NCBI GenBank assembly: GCA_933228895.1
Contig: OW121851.1
Span: 112,241,271-112,305,270, forward strand
Reading direction: 5' to 3'
Length of the DNA: 64,000 bases
Origin: Platycnemis pennipes
Taxonomy: Eukaryota > Arthropoda > Insecta > Odonata > Platycnemididae
Part shown: positions 33,085 through 45,410 of the stretch, in pieces
Layout: the number at the start of each line of letters is the position of its first letter
Numbering within the stretch: position 1 is the first letter of the stretch
Notes under the pieces: generated by a model
Told to the model about the DNA's origin: nothing
What the model saw: the letters and a program-made list of their open reading frames with translations, nothing else
The model's database searches: none
Translations under genes and position numbers: made by a program

Positions 33085-33645
33085 TCAACACTTAAACATT
33101 GGTACATACATAAGAATTTAAGTGATGCACAAACATGGAAAAGAAAATGGCACTTGTTAGCCTAATAAAATTTTATGAAGTCTATTTTCAAATCGATCCA
33201 GAGACAGCAACTCCAAGTCGTCAGGTAGGAAGTTCCAAAGTTTTGCTCCGGCAAATTGAAATGAATTATGAAATGTTGCAGTGCGGTGTCCTGGAGTAGT
33301 AAAGGTATTGGGATGAGGATCTTGAAACGATGTTGGAGCAGATGGTGTGACTGGGAGGAGGTTTAGGATGTACTCAGGTTGCTTACTATGGAAATGGGAT
33401 TAAAGGAATGTAGCCAGTATGTACTTTCGACGTGAATTTGTTGAAAGCCATCCAAGTTGCCGAGGATACAGGGAGATATGTTCATCACGCCCAAAATTGA
33501 ATATGAATCTTACACATGAATTTAGTGATCTCTGTAATTTTACATTCCGTTCGACAGTAAGATCGTAAAATACCAGGGAGCAGCAGTCAAGATTTAGAAA
33601 CATTAAACTAGAGATAAAGGTGCTTCCTTGTGGTCGTAGGAAGTA
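33085..33645 (-). mobile_element. Third LINE family, RT C-terminal fragment
   Basis: The minus strand gives LDCCSLVFYDLTVERNVKLQ, then RSLNSCVRFIFNFGRDEHIS, LYPRQLGWLSTNSRRKYILA and, after frame loss, AKLWNFLPDDLELLSLDRFE. This is the post-catalytic part of a non-LTR reverse transcriptase distinct from the other two lineages (the LDYCS...LQ...N.CVR.IF.....H...y...L.WL..R architecture common in insect LINEs). Confidence 0.8.
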
Positions 33646-33714
33646 AATTAATATTTAGTTTTACACTGTACAAAGTTTTGGTAATCTTATTGTCAATGTT
33701 TAAAATGTGTTCAT

Positions 33715-33865
33715 AATGTATGGAGCAAGTAGTGAGGTATGTGAAGGAGAAGAATCGTGAATTAAATATTAAGAAGTAATAAAATCGTATAAAATATAGC
33801 TATTGGCCGATAGAAGAGTGGATTTATGAAGGCTGCATCAAACGTATCACAGGATTGATGTCTTG
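33715..33865 (+). mobile_element. Endonuclease/RT LINE, terminal scrap
   Basis: GGAGCAAGTAGTGAGGTATG, the AAGGAGAAGAA block and ...GGCCGATAGAAGAGTGGATT correspond to YLEQVVKNVKEKN...LADRRNEW. Confidence 0.55.
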
Positions 33866-34194
33866 TTTAGCTGTTTGAGGTGCCTGAACCACAGTGCGAA
33901 ATAATGGCCTTATCACCCGCGAGCAGTGCAGTTATTTCCTTTATCTAATCATGTGGTTAGCCTTCCAGGTTAGTGCGGAATGTGGAATTGGATCGAAATC
34001 GGTTTCGGGGAAGAATACCATTGAGGAAGGTGATCCTTATCTCCTTACACATCTCTAATAATAGAAGTGCTTTCCAAAATCCAAGCGTCCCGTGCAATCA
34101 CGTACCTACGCGATAAGCTCAGGATAACTATAAGTAGCGAGAGATATTTCGATCATTCACCCCAGATCACATGCTTTCTGCTAAGTCAATATGT
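33866..34194. other. Unassigned stretch
   Basis: No repeat or coding feature could be assigned. Confidence 0.25.
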
Positions 34195-35100
34195 TTTCTA
34201 GCCTCATGGCAAGGGCAGCAGCAGCAGCTATGATGTGCAACAAGGTGTTTTCAACTCTTCACCAGCACTTTTCAATATCCAGATCGAGGGAGCCATCACG
34301 TATGCGAAAGAGAACTTCAAGAGTTAATTTCCAACGGGGAGAAATTAGCATGCTCCTTTTCGCCGATGACATGGCGATCATGGCAGGGGCAGAAAAAGAA
34401 TTAATAGAAGACTCCAGTAAACCTGGAAAAGATAATGACCAGGTATTACCGGAAGGTCAATAAAAAGAAAACAAAGGGAGGTATGCAGTAGAAGACAGGA
34501 GACCGAAACAAATGTTAAACTCAGGCAACAAAAGCTACAAGATGCGACCGAGTATTGTCATCTGAGAAGCCGAGTAACTAGTGATGGGCGAAGAAAGAAT
34601 AACTAGTCAATAGAGTAGCTCAGGAGAAGAGGACTCTGTACCAAAAGAAGAATCTACTTACAGTTGGGAGATCCAACGTGGAAGTAAGTAAACAATCGAC
34701 ATCTACGCAAGTATCTGAAAGCCATCTCAGGGGTGTGTGGCAGGAGGAGAAATCACAAAATATGCAATATTGGCATTCATCTAGGCTAAAATCATTAGAA
34801 CATACGTTTGAAGGACGCTAATTTATTGCAGTGAGACAGAGGTGATAACTGCTGCAGAGAAGTCAAGGGTGGAAACATTCTAAATGTGGTGCTATTGAAG
34901 AATGATGAAGATCAGATGGATCGACGGAGTGACAAACGAAGTCCTTAGAGTAGTTAGGGAAAGAACGATTAAAAGAAAAGATTTATGGAACAAGTAATGA
35001 AGGATGTGAAAGAGAAAAATGACGTAAATATGAAGATGTTAGCTGATTGGGGGATCGAGTGGGGAGCTGCGTCAAAATAATCCTAGGTTTATTGACTGAT
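34195..35100 (+). mobile_element. Endonuclease/RT LINE including the RT active site
   Basis: This is the only copy here that reaches the catalytic core. An earlier block equals the QG.S.SPALFNIQIEGAI motif, then ISMLLFADDMAIMAGAEKEL carries the FADD (YXDD-type) active site. After a nested CR1-like tail, the C-terminal region (AAEKSRVETF, MMKIRWIDGVTNE) and the tail sequence follow. Stops and frameshifts are common. A GCAGCAGCAGCAGC tract lies near 34207. Confidence 0.8.
34685..34800 (-). mobile_element. CR1-like 3' tail nested in a LINE
   Basis: CATCTACGCAAGTATCTGAAAG and GGGGTGTGTGGCAGGAGG are the family tail motif, followed by about 50 bp of UTR. TGA-tail LINE sequence continues on both sides, so the CR1-like piece inserted later. 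Confidence 0.7.
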
Positions 35101-35305
35101 CAAGATGATAAATGAAATAAATTTTCTTGAAATGGAACTGTTCATACATGACGTGTATATTAGTGGTCAAAAATTTCGCCGAGAAAATTTGAGTCGAATC
35201 GTACACGAACGGTGAACGGTAATTATGGTCACTTCGCGCTGAGTAAGCCTAAAACCACGGAAAGATATGGTGAGGCCGAAATTCATTTCCCTTCCTCTAA
35301 TACAG

Positions 35306-35607
35306 CACCTCGTCAGGTGCGTCGGAAATATTTTCGCTGGGAGATGCCAACCTTGAAAAGGGCCCGGCTTCTATGAAAAGGGCCCGCAATTTTTTGCGGA
35401 GAGGAGGGGGTAGAGAGTAGAATTCCACTAAAAGTGCATATTAAGGTGATAGAATATGCGTCAGAAGGGAAAAGGCAAGCTGGAAACAAGTGAAATTTAA
35501 TTTTTATTAATGAAGACTCATTTCTCAAGGGCCCGGGGCAAATTCTGGGGGGGGGGGTAATTTGTAACACTCGAATGCCCCCCACTTCCGACGCCGCTGC
35601 ACCTCGT
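35306..35607. mobile_element. hAT-type MITE with perfect 8-bp TSD (286 bp)
   Basis: The element (35314-35599) has ends CAGGTGCGTCGGAA and (reverse complement) CAGCGGCGTCGGAA and is bracketed by CACCTCGT on both sides. A G-homopolymer lies near 35548-35557. Frames inside it are chance. Confidence 0.92.
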
Positions 35608-36589
35608 GAACTAATTCTGGTTTATTAGAAGCCACACGACTTTGGATTGCACGCGTGGGTATCTCGAAGGAACGCGCAGGAGTTTTGAACCCGGTTCTCA
35701 CCGCTGCGTAGTCTAGCTCCCCGTCCACAGCACGACGTGATGCCTGTCTGCGATCCTGACCTCATTTCTTGTTGGTTCTTCCGAGATCGAGAGCAATATT
35801 TTCGAGATAAAGATATCTTCGAGATAACTCTGTCACGCGGAACTTTTACCGCTTCTCTTTTTTTTTAATGAATCGACCATTCATAGTCGACTGATGTTTG
35901 CTCATGCGTCATCTTCGGCATTTACGTCTTCAAACTACACGGGTGTTATGAAAATAAAGTTGAATTTGCTCTGGGAAGATTTCAGCTCTCTTCATCTGCC
36001 CGCCGCGATATTTGTCCGTCGATCATCCTCTTTATAGCATCCACGATAAGGGCAAGGTTGGAAATAGTGTATATACCCGTGTATAGATCGGGTTTTTAAG
36101 ATATAATTTTGGAAAAAAACTAGGGTTGAACTATGAAGAGTCGATGCTTATTTTTAATAAGCCTTGAAATGTCTGCTTCAAAAGTTTGTAATGCTTACAG
36201 TGTTCTGGCATTATGTGAATAAATCTATGTCCAGTTTTTACACAGGTGTTACGTTTTCAACTTTTCAGGAACAGTGTGATAATTCCGCGTTCGGTTAATA
36301 TTATTCGATGTCGTAATAAATTGAAGTGTGAATTAAGACGTCGAGCAACCACCAAAGAGTTATCCAGAGTATGTATAAAAAAAATAGGTGGACGTGATAA
36401 AAATCCGGACCGATCAGTAAAGAAGCAAGAAAAAAGATAGGTATGAGACAATGCTGCACTCTCCCGCATTGTGTCTACATCGAGAAAGCGAACAAAGAAG
36501 TCATCAAGAAGGCATCAACATCTATTGAGAAAACAGTAAATTGACATACAGCGGTTTGACCAAAAATATTTAAGGTAGACTCTAAATAA
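35608..36589. other. Unassigned, possibly single-copy stretch
   Basis: A 64-codon basic frame (36246-36440) has no recognisable domain. I see no family repeat, so this may be single-copy intergenic DNA. Confidence 0.3.
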
Positions 36590-37265
36590 TGTAAAAAAAA
36601 CATTGGCGAGCTACAACATGAATGTCAGTAAAAAGGAATCTTAGTTAAATGTGTTTAGGGAAAGATAAGCGCCCAAGAACAATGTTAAACTCGATAAACA
36701 AAAGCTAGAAGAGGTGAAAGATTTTTACAATCCTGTAAGTGGAGTAGCCAGCGATGTACGCTGGGAGGAGAAAATAGTCTGCGAAACAGGAATATGTCAT
36801 TCTACCAAAAGAAGAATCTACCTACTAGTAGGTGGAAATAAAATTTTGTCAGTAAGGGAACAATTGCATTCTAAATTTCAAATTGCGCGTAGTTAGGTAC
36901 CTAACATTATAAATGGCAATGAAGCTTGGAAGACATCAGCTGCAGTATAGGGAAGACTGGAAATTTGGTGCTGTGGGAGAATGTTTGATATGATTACACC
37001 TAGTTGCAAAAGAAAAGTTTCTGAGGGAAGGAGAATAAAGTTTAATGTCTGAAAAGAAGACGGGACAACATCATCTGCCATAAATTAAGACACTATGACC
37101 TGATGAAGATAGCCGTCGAGGAAAAGTGGATGGGAAGATTGATAAAGGAAGGAATAATGCGTAGAGAACAAGTAATGATACAAGTGAAAGAGTGTTCCGT
37201 GATATGGAGAGGTTGGCCAATAGAAGGATTGAGCGAAGAGCTACATCAAACTACTCTTTTAAGTT
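36590..37265 (+). mobile_element. Endonuclease/RT LINE fragment
   Basis: LDKQKLEEVKDFYN, then RRIYLLVGGNKILSVREQ, then a LMKIAVEEKWMGR-equivalent and RLANRR...SNYS blocks are readable across several frameshifts, in the same order as the 9.6-10.4 kb reference copy. No TGA tail is seen. Confidence 0.7.
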
Positions 37266-37329
37266 CTATGATTGGTGATACTCTTTCTGAATGTATTTTT
37301 TCTTGAAGGTTTTCGCAGCTTCTTTTATC

Positions 37330-37880
37330 TATAGCTGTAGCTGTTGCTTTCGGGAAATGCTGCGTGCGATTCATTTTCGACTCGACGTTTCACTCCTCCT
37401 ACTGGGAGCTTTATCAAGAGACTAAGTGTAAATCAGCTTCGTCTCATTCTTATATAGGAGCATCCGTGTCCGTTGCCCCATTGTTGGGCCGATTTGAATT
37501 TCGGACGGAAGACGTTAACCGTTGTGCATTTGAAGGGGCCAGGAAACCTTTCCAAACACGGCTCAGGTTTTAACCATACTCTCTATTGAAATTATTCCGC
37601 CTTTTAGCTATATCTACTGCTTCTCGTATTAGGCGCGGATAATAATCCTCCGTCTTAGCCAATACTCGTGTTTCTTCGAACAATATTTTATGCCCAGGGC
37701 TCGAGGCATATTGTTCGGCGACCGCTGAATGTATTTGAACATTAAACAAATATATCCGGTGCTTTTTATTCAGATTGCGCTTGAAATCGATAGAGTCTAA
37801 AGTGACTTGAACATCATCGCGAATGTTTTGACGTTTGAAAACAGTTTTATTAACTAAAATCATATTGCAAAAAAAACTCA
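37330..37880 (-). mobile_element. Penelope-like element, C-terminal endonuclease region
   Basis: A 103-codon minus frame reads HSAVAEQYASSPGHKILFEE, then TRVLAKTEDYYPRLIREAVD and IAKRRNNFNREYG. This is the signature C-terminal half of the Penelope-like GIY-YIG endonuclease (SAVAEH...GH.I.F..T.vLa....y..R..REAiEI.k...NFNRe.G). The GIY-YIG start lies upstream on the same strand but is not preserved. Sequence past the stop (to about 37330) is the 3' part of the element. Confidence 0.88.
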
Positions 37881-38425
37881 TTCAGAACAAATTTGTGAAC
37901 GTATAAATTAGAGCATGCCGTTTCCTGAAAAACAGTGAATTGCTTTCAAAGATCATATTTCATGAATACATTGGAAATACGTTTACGAAAATGTAAATCA
38001 GTTTGGCGCTGTTGTGTTCTGCTGATACGACTATAATCGACATTTTGAAGGGTATTTTTCCCCAAAGTCGTGAAATGTATAATTTATTATTGCATCGGTG
38101 AGAGGTGCATTTATTGAACGATTCAACGTCTGTTCAATTGAGATTTCATTTCGCAAAATTTTAGATGAAAGGTTAGCTTAGTTAGCTTGAGGAAATAAAG
38201 TTGGCCGGACAAATTTATTACAGAATCACTTCACGCCTACGCAGATCGCGTACACTTGATTTTTTACGATAAATCTAAGGAGGTAAATTAGACAACTTCT
38301 TTTCATACCAGCGAGCTAGAACCCGATTATTATGATCGGAAGTCATGAAATGAGGAACTTAGGGCATACATCGAATGCTGCACTTCAGAACCCCTCATTA
38401 TCATAATCAATATTCGAGTCCATTA
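37881..38425. other. Unassigned stretch
   Basis: No coding frame or family repeat recognised; it could include decayed upstream Penelope-like sequence. Confidence 0.3.
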
Positions 38426-38429
38426 TTGT

Positions 38430-38600
38430 TTTGGCGCTGCTCTCTACTCGAGTCATCTATTGGCAAACCTCTTCATATTTACGTAATTCTTTTTTATACC
38501 CTCCATTTGACCCATGTATCTCCTGAGAGGATATATCTTAGCGTTCCTCCTGATCACTTTTTCCTCGACGATTGTCTTCGTTAGACTCTCTTAGAGTGTT
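38430..38600 (-). mobile_element. Endonuclease/RT LINE fragment
   Basis: CTATTGGCAAACCTCTTCATAT and TTTTTCCTCGACGATTGTCT on this strand correspond to the LADRR and VEGKV segments in reverse. Confidence 0.7.
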
Positions 38601-41174
38601 CGTGGTTCATATTTCTGAACAGCAATGAAGACACTCTCATAAATGTATAAAGAAATTGATTGTAGAAGTCCTCATCCATCAAGCCCTGCACTTTTCAGTT
38701 TTCGTTGCGCAGATTATCATGGGTACTCCAGCTGCTAAAGCTATAGGTGCACATATTGTACCGGCTCAACTCAAGATCTTAATTTGCAACGACTGAGTGT
38801 CCTAAAGTCACCTTGAGGGTGGAGGGCATCAGTTATCGAATAAATCAAAAAATAGTGTCACCTGGACATGTTCTCGAAACATGCATCCAATGTGTAACAT
38901 CTACAAATTAGTATGTTTAATTAATGAGCTAGGTATTTTTAATAAATTAACGGCGATATTTTTACACATGTAGCAAATTTTCGTTGTGCGTGTGTTACGA
39001 GAAGTATAACGTATTTTCTGACGTACTATAACATCAATCTGTACATTGCTTCTGCAAAGTGAGCGAGAGAAATTTTTTTACAAATTCAGTTTGATTTAAC
39101 TTCCAAACGAGCCAAAAGCACATACTCCAAATTTTTAGTGCATTCTTAATAGGGTCATAGCTTATTATACGGAGAATTTCAAATTTTAAGAATTTTAAAT
39201 TGAAATTTTAAGTCCCCCTCCAAAGATACAGGGGCCCGAAAATGGTAAAATTTCAATTTTTCCTATTTGCGGGAGCTTGTAACAGATAAAGACTTAACAA
39301 AGACACAATTTTTTTTACACACTTACTATGGTACCCAAATATACTATAACAAAAATTTAGACCTTGTGATCACAAGCCTTCTATAAGAAAATAAATAGCA
39401 AAAGTTGTAAAAAACAGCAAATTGTATCAAACTTTTGTACTCATCGTTCTCATAGATGTTACATAGTAAGGTTATTAAAAACTATTTCAAATGAAAGCAC
39501 AATTTATAATCATCAAAATGGTATTCGAACCATTCTACTATAACCTGTAGTTTCCAGGTAACTCTAATTACCGATACTCACTGAAAGTGTCATTTTCACA
39601 GTGCGCTGTGACATTCACGGCCCTGTAAGTCCTTGAGGTCATAGAAAAAAAATTAACAAAAATTAGTTTTGTGCTTTACATACATGTGGTAGTAAGTGTG
39701 TTAAATTTGAATTTTTTCTGGTGCTGCAAGAATTTTTTTTTTTAATCTGGTGAAATAGTACGGAATGAACCTGCTACCATGACTGTGGCTTGTCCAGTTA
39801 AGATCAATTTGGCATTTGTAGTCAGCTAAGTAAGAGAGCTATGAGCTAACTACCCAGGGCCCATTTGGTACCCCCCTCCCCCTTTGGGTGCTCGAACAAG
39901 ATCTGGATAGGACTCCCCAACATTCCCCATCTGGAATTTCTGAAGTCTCTCTCGCAACAATTTTTCCATATAATTCTCTGCAAAAACTTGTAATTGACAT
40001 CTTGTGTTCAGCCTTTCTGTTGAAAGCGCGACATTCCCTGAGTAACGGGTAACGATGAAGGTAAATATGCACTCGATTGTCGCGTTTTTTTTGCCGGTGA
40101 AGACATGTCACAAGTCGAGTGGCGAACTCGTCCGTTTCGTTCGTAATGAAACTTCAGACGCGAGCTCTCCCAAGAAAATCAACAGACCGTGAAATGCTTA
40201 AATTGGGATCTAATTTAGCCTTCGCGATGGCAGTTCACTGCGAGCGGAGTAAACGGTTGTACAAAACAACTGCGGAAGCCGCATCTCATCTCGGGGTTGG
40301 TTTTATTGTGTAGGTCGGTAGTTAATGTGTAAACGGAGCGTGATGTTGTTTTTTTTTTCTTCAAACTTCTTCCCCCCCCCACACACATCTTCCCCCTACC
40401 GCTTGTTAATCTCGAGAAGGGAAGCTGGAAGTATCCGGAGTGTAAGCGAGCGGTTTCCTTTGAAGAATTCCCGGCGCTCGTAGCTGCGACAGTTTGCCCT
40501 GAGCATTTGGATTGAATGGAGACGCCTGTTGCGACTAGAGATGGCGCATTTGACGGTCTGTCAGTATGGTAACCACGAATCTATTTATTGCCCCTGCGTT
40601 TGATATTACCACGGTGCGTTTGCGCGTTGGATTGCAAATGTTATTTATTCACGGGACGCATGCGCATTTCAGCCTCTGTCAATTTTCTCAGAGGCGGCGA
40701 GATGAACACTTAACCCACCCGGCTCGGACGGAATAATTGCTTTTCCACATGCGTGTTTGTTTCAGTTCATGCTCCAGTTTAATTTATTTTGTCACGTCCA
40801 CGAGTGCATTTGGCTCGTGTATCGATATTTATCCTCAGTATTGAAGGATAATAATTTGCTACTATCGATGTCCGTCGCTGGAAGTGAAAAGTTTTTTAAT
40901 TCCCTCACAAAATTCCTCCTGACATTCCTTTGAATTGGCAAGCTGTGCTATAGTGTTTCATGACCAGATTCGATGGTTTGCCTCATAAATGTGAAACGGC
41001 TGACTCGCGCTGTTGAAATTCATTTAACTATTTATTCTAATGTTTGGGATTAATGAATACATGGCTCTCGCAAAGACTGCATTATCGCAATTGTAAATGT
41101 ATCTCAACAATCCCTGCTCAACAACTTGTTTTTTTTACCCAGTGCCCAAAAAATGGCTTTCGTCAATCATGAAA
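38601..41174. other. Long stretch without recognised repeats or genes
   Basis: This is the longest block free of identified elements upstream of the gene. A 90-codon minus frame (39839-40111) and a 64-codon plus frame (40119-40313) abut but have no recognisable domain. The 40.4-40.75 kb part is less AT-rich and contains several GCGTTTGCGCG-like CpG motifs. It may be single-copy and could hold regulatory DNA. Confidence 0.35.
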
Positions 41175-41709
41175 TGGGGGCGTTTACTCGGAACCGAAAC
41201 CGCTATTTTTTTACACGAAATCGTTCGATGGAAACGAAAAATGAATTTTAGTGAAAATTTCAATCTTCTAACCGGAGTCATTCACTCATGAATCAAAAAT
41301 TAAAATAAGCAAAAGGCGACGCCAACCCAAGGAACTGCGTTAAGGATTACTACGTCATCTACCTCCCGTCCTTAACTGTTTTTAGGAAAAGGGAAGAGAG
41401 TAGTGGAGAGGGGTGTCGGAAGTTCTGCTCACACAGATCCTGTCGCAACCACTTCCATTGACAGATATTGTGTGTCCCCCATTTTGATAAGGCGAAGGAA
41501 CTTCGCGGTCTCGGTTGTGATTGGACGAAGTGGATGACGTGCGAGTCCTTTGCACGCCCACTTTTCCGAAAGGGTTAAAAACATCAGTTTTTCGCCGCTC
41601 GTAACTCGAGAACTAGTTGACGGATCGAAGAACGCAAAAAATATGGGTCTTTTTATTTTACACACTCTTATCAGATTCGGCAATAAAGAAATGTGGTAAA
41701 CGACTCCAT
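41175..41709 (+). mobile_element. CRE-bearing MITE, copy B
   Basis: It has the same orientation as copy A, from TGGGGGCGTTTACTCGGAAC to GGTAAACGACTCCATA. The TGACGTCA sites have decayed to CTACGTCATC and GGATGACGTGC. Confidence 0.85.
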
Positions 41710-42303
41710 ATGTGGTAGTTTAAGTAGTTTCTAAGATTCGTCAACTGACAAGGTCAATCGATTTACCAAACATAGCCTTATTAAATCTTAAGAAATATGC
41801 CATTACAACTTAAAAGTTTTGGGAGTACAGTAAAAATGTCGCAGAATGTAAACCCAAGTAGCAAATGGCCACGGGACGTAACCCATTCACAATGAAATTC
41901 ATGGGTAATTAATGTAATTCGTGATTTGTAATAAGTAAATTCGTGTTGAGGAACGTAATCCATGAGCTTCCGTCAATTAATCGAAAGCGGTTAGGCCGTG
42001 ATTGGTCAGTGGCTCAACATGGAGAGGGCAAAATTATCCGCCAACCTTTACGGAGTGTAAATACGGTGTTTAACCCCGTTGCAACCCATGCGAACAATCT
42101 GTTGGGATGGGTGGGACGGAGTGCGTTGCTGATGAGGTCAGCCGGGTCTGCCGGATGGGACGGAAACAGCTTCCGGTGGCATGGGCGACGTTGGTCGGTC
42201 ACCCTTTGATGTCTTTCCAAAAGAGGAAGAAACGTTTCTCTCAGTCTCCTTGCTGTGAAAGCTGGCTCCTCTCTTATACCAGCGGCGCAGACCGTCAAGA
42301 TGT
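41710..42303. other. Unassigned stretch
   Basis: A 108-codon minus frame crosses from here into the next element and has no recognisable domain. Confidence 0.25.
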
Positions 42304-43087
42304 TATAGACCATGGGGTCGGCAAACTTGTGTGACGGCAAACCTGTGCCTAACAGTCAGTTAAAATTTTTTTTCAAGAGCCACAATATAATTTTAAATTC
42401 AATGAAAATTTAAGGTATTAGAATGAAAAGTATTAGTTTCAAATGTATCTATTAAAATTAAAAAAACTCGAAAATTGCTCTTGTTGGTTTTGTACGAGCT
42501 TGCATTTTCTAAAAAAAATCATTAATGTCCGGTCTGTTTAGTGTTATTTAATTTAAAGCACGACTCCGAGTCGGAATATTTCATTGAAACCTTGTTAGCT
42601 TCGTTTACAAATTCCCAATGCTGTTTTGTTGGCAAAAAAAACCCAAACTGCAATAGGGTTATTTTCAATTTTACTTCCGAGCCGTATTTACGAACCCAAT
42701 TTGATTTTAAATGTTGCTCGAAAGTAATATTTAACATGTAAATAAAACTATCGTAGTTTCACATAAATAGCTTTTTGAGGGAAACTAACATATTTGCTAT
42801 TTCTTGATTGCGACAGGGAATCGTGTGTTAGACAAAAACACTATTTCCCAACCGGACATTAATAACTTATCCCAGGAAATGCATGCTCACTGCACATGTA
42901 AAACAACGAGATCAGTTTTCATAATTTAATTTTTTATTGTTGTAGAGATATAATTTATACTATTACCTACTTGAAATAAGACTAGCTTAAATTTTCAATG
43001 ATTTAAGAAATATGTTATGGCTCAGGAAAAATTTTAAGTCATTTTCTCCTCCTCCGTCTCAAAAGATTGCCGATCCCTAGTATAGAC
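42304..43087. mobile_element. hAT-type MITE (GGGGTCGGCAAAC ends), 770 bp
   Basis: The ends CATGGGGTCGGCAA and (reverse complement) CTAGGGATCGGCAA resemble the CAGGGGTCGGCAA ends of Charlie-like hATs. A direct repeat TATAGAC flanks the element on each side. A second inverted pair inside (TTAATGTCCGGT / ACCGGACATTAA, near 42521 and 42866) suggests a smaller element nested within it. Confidence 0.75.
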
Positions 43088-43734
43088 TAGGGCTTTTCCG
43101 TGTACTTCAGTAACATTTGCCTAGTTTGCTTGAAATTATTGAACCGTTTTTTATTGATTATTGAACTGTAATGTTTATTTGCATGTATTACTTTAAATGA
43201 ACAACGACAATATGTACGATTTCCCTCACTTTTACAATGCACACCAAACCATAACACTCTTCATTCGATGCCTCGTCAATATTCAGATTTCACACAACAG
43301 GCCGTGCACTTTTCAATCTCAAGCGACTTATCAATTTAAAATAAAAAAACAATATCTGTTTCCCTCACTTATGCCGATGCTTTAAAACACAAACACCCTA
43401 CAAACGATACAACAGGCCATGCACACTCTTTCACACTCGAGTCACTTCGCTTCCATGCACAACCCGTCTTTTACAAAACTCTCCTAAAATTCCCCCTACC
43501 ATTGTTTGTTTACCCACGTCTCTCATGATTGGCCCCGACGTCACTTGGAAACTGATGTTTGCTCAAGTTTTCAATTATTGCATTGCTGCTTTCCCGCTTC
43601 CGTGACCACGTTGGGAAAACAGTCGAGAAAAATGGCGGCCCAAATGTTATGTTATAAAATTTTGGAAGAGAATTTATTTTCCTTGAAAATGACATGAAAT
43701 CCTGGGTTGACGTCGTCCATGTGAGTGTTCAACT
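43088..43734. other. Unassigned stretch
   Basis: A short direct repeat (ACAACAGGCCGTGCAC and ACAACAGGCCATGCAC) lies near 43300 and 43410. Overlapping 60-codon frames on both strands near 43.6 kb mirror each other and look non-coding. Confidence 0.3.
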
Positions 43735-44215
43735 ACATCTGCATCTGCATAGTGCCCTGCAAGACGCCATAAAGTGTGTGGCAGGGGATAAATCATCACC
43801 ATAAAAGCTTGAAGAGGATAAGGAGTTATATTTTAGTGGAACTTCAACAGTTTTAAAAACATTTGAAGGGCACAGAAAGCGTGCCAACACGTGTTGTTAA
43901 TTGGGATAGCTTATAGACTTTATACGGACATGCAACTATCCAAGCTACATATTAATACACTGGCTATATGCACTGCATGAATACACTGATTTCATGAAAA
44001 GTGTAATCACGTCTATTTAATTCCCTGATATACTACGAGGAATGAAAGATATCTAAAATCTGTCGGTTTGGCAATCAATATCCCTGTTTATGTCTCAGTC
44101 TATCGTGGTAAGTAGGAGTTTGCAAAATCTGGCAAAACGTCATCAGTAAAAATAGCGTCTTGGAGTTTACTTAACAGATGAAGTCTATATTGCAACCTAG
44201 ATTACCCTATATCTC
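43735..44215 (-). mobile_element. CR1-like LINE 3' fragment, divergent
   Basis: The tail motif (GCCCTGCAAGACGCCATAAA, GTGTGTGGCAGGGGATAAA) is followed by a UTR and the block TGTCGGTTTGGCAATCAATAT, the antisense of the C-terminal RT motif. It differs from both A and B more than they differ from each other in this segment. Confidence 0.72.
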
Positions 44216-45084
44216 AACCTAAACGGTAAATGTTCAACCTACTGCGCAGGTGGACGGAGGATATAGCAAAAAGGTGAAATTCTGTGGAATCCCTCTAGCG
44301 GTTGTCTCGGAAACTGCCGAATGCGGCGTGAAAGACATCGATTTTGACCTTGAAAACCGTCAAATTCTAACTGTTGTATCTCATGAAATAAAGGTCTTTG
44401 AGCAATGAAACTCATGTCGTTATAAAGAGCCATCCTTTTTCTATCTTAAAAAGTTGGAATAAAATAGGTCATTTGTACCGTTTTTGCAGGATGAATATTT
44501 GAAAAGTGTCACCCTTTGGTTCAAATTTACCCTAAAAAGTCTATATTACATAAATCGAATGAAAACTTGGTACAAAAATACCCGTCTTCACGACTTTTTC
44601 ATGTTTACTGCATTGTATAACGGCGAACGTGTATCACATTAAAACCATGCTTTAATCGCAATTAAAGTATAGAATTTATATTGTTTTAAATCATTCTGCG
44701 CATTTTGAATGTCCAACCAACTTTGTTTGATTTGCATTGCAACCCTCCATTCTTTTCTGTTCATTCCGAGCTCAAATGTTTTACTGCAGCTTACCGATAT
44801 GATGGAGTTGGTGCTGACTCTGATAAATACATTTTCTAGTAAACCGTATTGAAATTATTCTGCATGATCTAAGGTAGTTGAACACAGCACAGAAGCGTTA
44901 TAACGTATTGTTTACTCGCATTTAAGTCATTTTGATAAAAAAAGGTGCGAAGAGTCATAGGAAATTCCTCAGTGTTTTAAGATTTAACCTTGACTTCAAT
45001 TCGCCTCAGAAAAATGTTTACACAGACAAAGAGTCGGTATTTTATTCATGGATATGCAGATAATTGTTACGTTGGAATAAGGAT
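44216..45084. other. Unassigned stretch
   Basis: No family repeat or coding frame is recognised. Confidence 0.3.
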
Positions 45085-45410
45085 GCACAATGCCTGTCAG
45101 GTCGTGAGGAAAAAAACGTTACTGAGGGATGTTGATACTTTAGAATGAAGTATTTCCTTACTTCCAAGCTTGTATTTCCAGCTGTAAGAAGATTTTCTCT
45201 TGACTCTACACATGGGATAGTATAATTTCCTTTTTGCTTCTTACATTGTTGTTCATTTTTCTCCACATATAGCAATAGTCTTTCGCCTCTTCAAGAGTTT
45301 TTTTTCCCGACTTTATTGGCTTTTTTGCCCTTACTCTTTAATTTTGTTCTGCGCATCATCACCTTCATTTCTTATTGACCTTTAGGTGTCTTCCTTTGAA
45401 TCTATTTTCT
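45085..45410 (-). mobile_element. Endonuclease/RT LINE fragment
   Basis: The minus strand has EVRKYF and NLLTAGNTSLEVRK, then the reversed CTCTTCAAGAG / CTATTGACC blocks that elsewhere encode LEEVKE and KINKTK. Confidence 0.75.

Noticed and set aside
39839..40313. Divergent pair of small genes
   Set aside because: Two frames of 90 and 64 codons abut but lack recognisable domains, splice sites or codon bias distinguishable from background.
41943..42209. SINE core (CCGGATGGGACGG) near 42.15 kb
   Set aside because: The match to the family core is short, and no B-box or tail lies at the expected distance.
42522..42741. Paired ~70-codon frames on opposite strands
   Set aside because: They mirror each other in an AT-rich palindromic part of a MITE and show no protein features.
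43506..43697. Possible small gene around ATGGCGGCCC
   Set aside because: Frames on both strands are equally open, no splice or domain signal exists, and the motif is too short to mean a start codon context.
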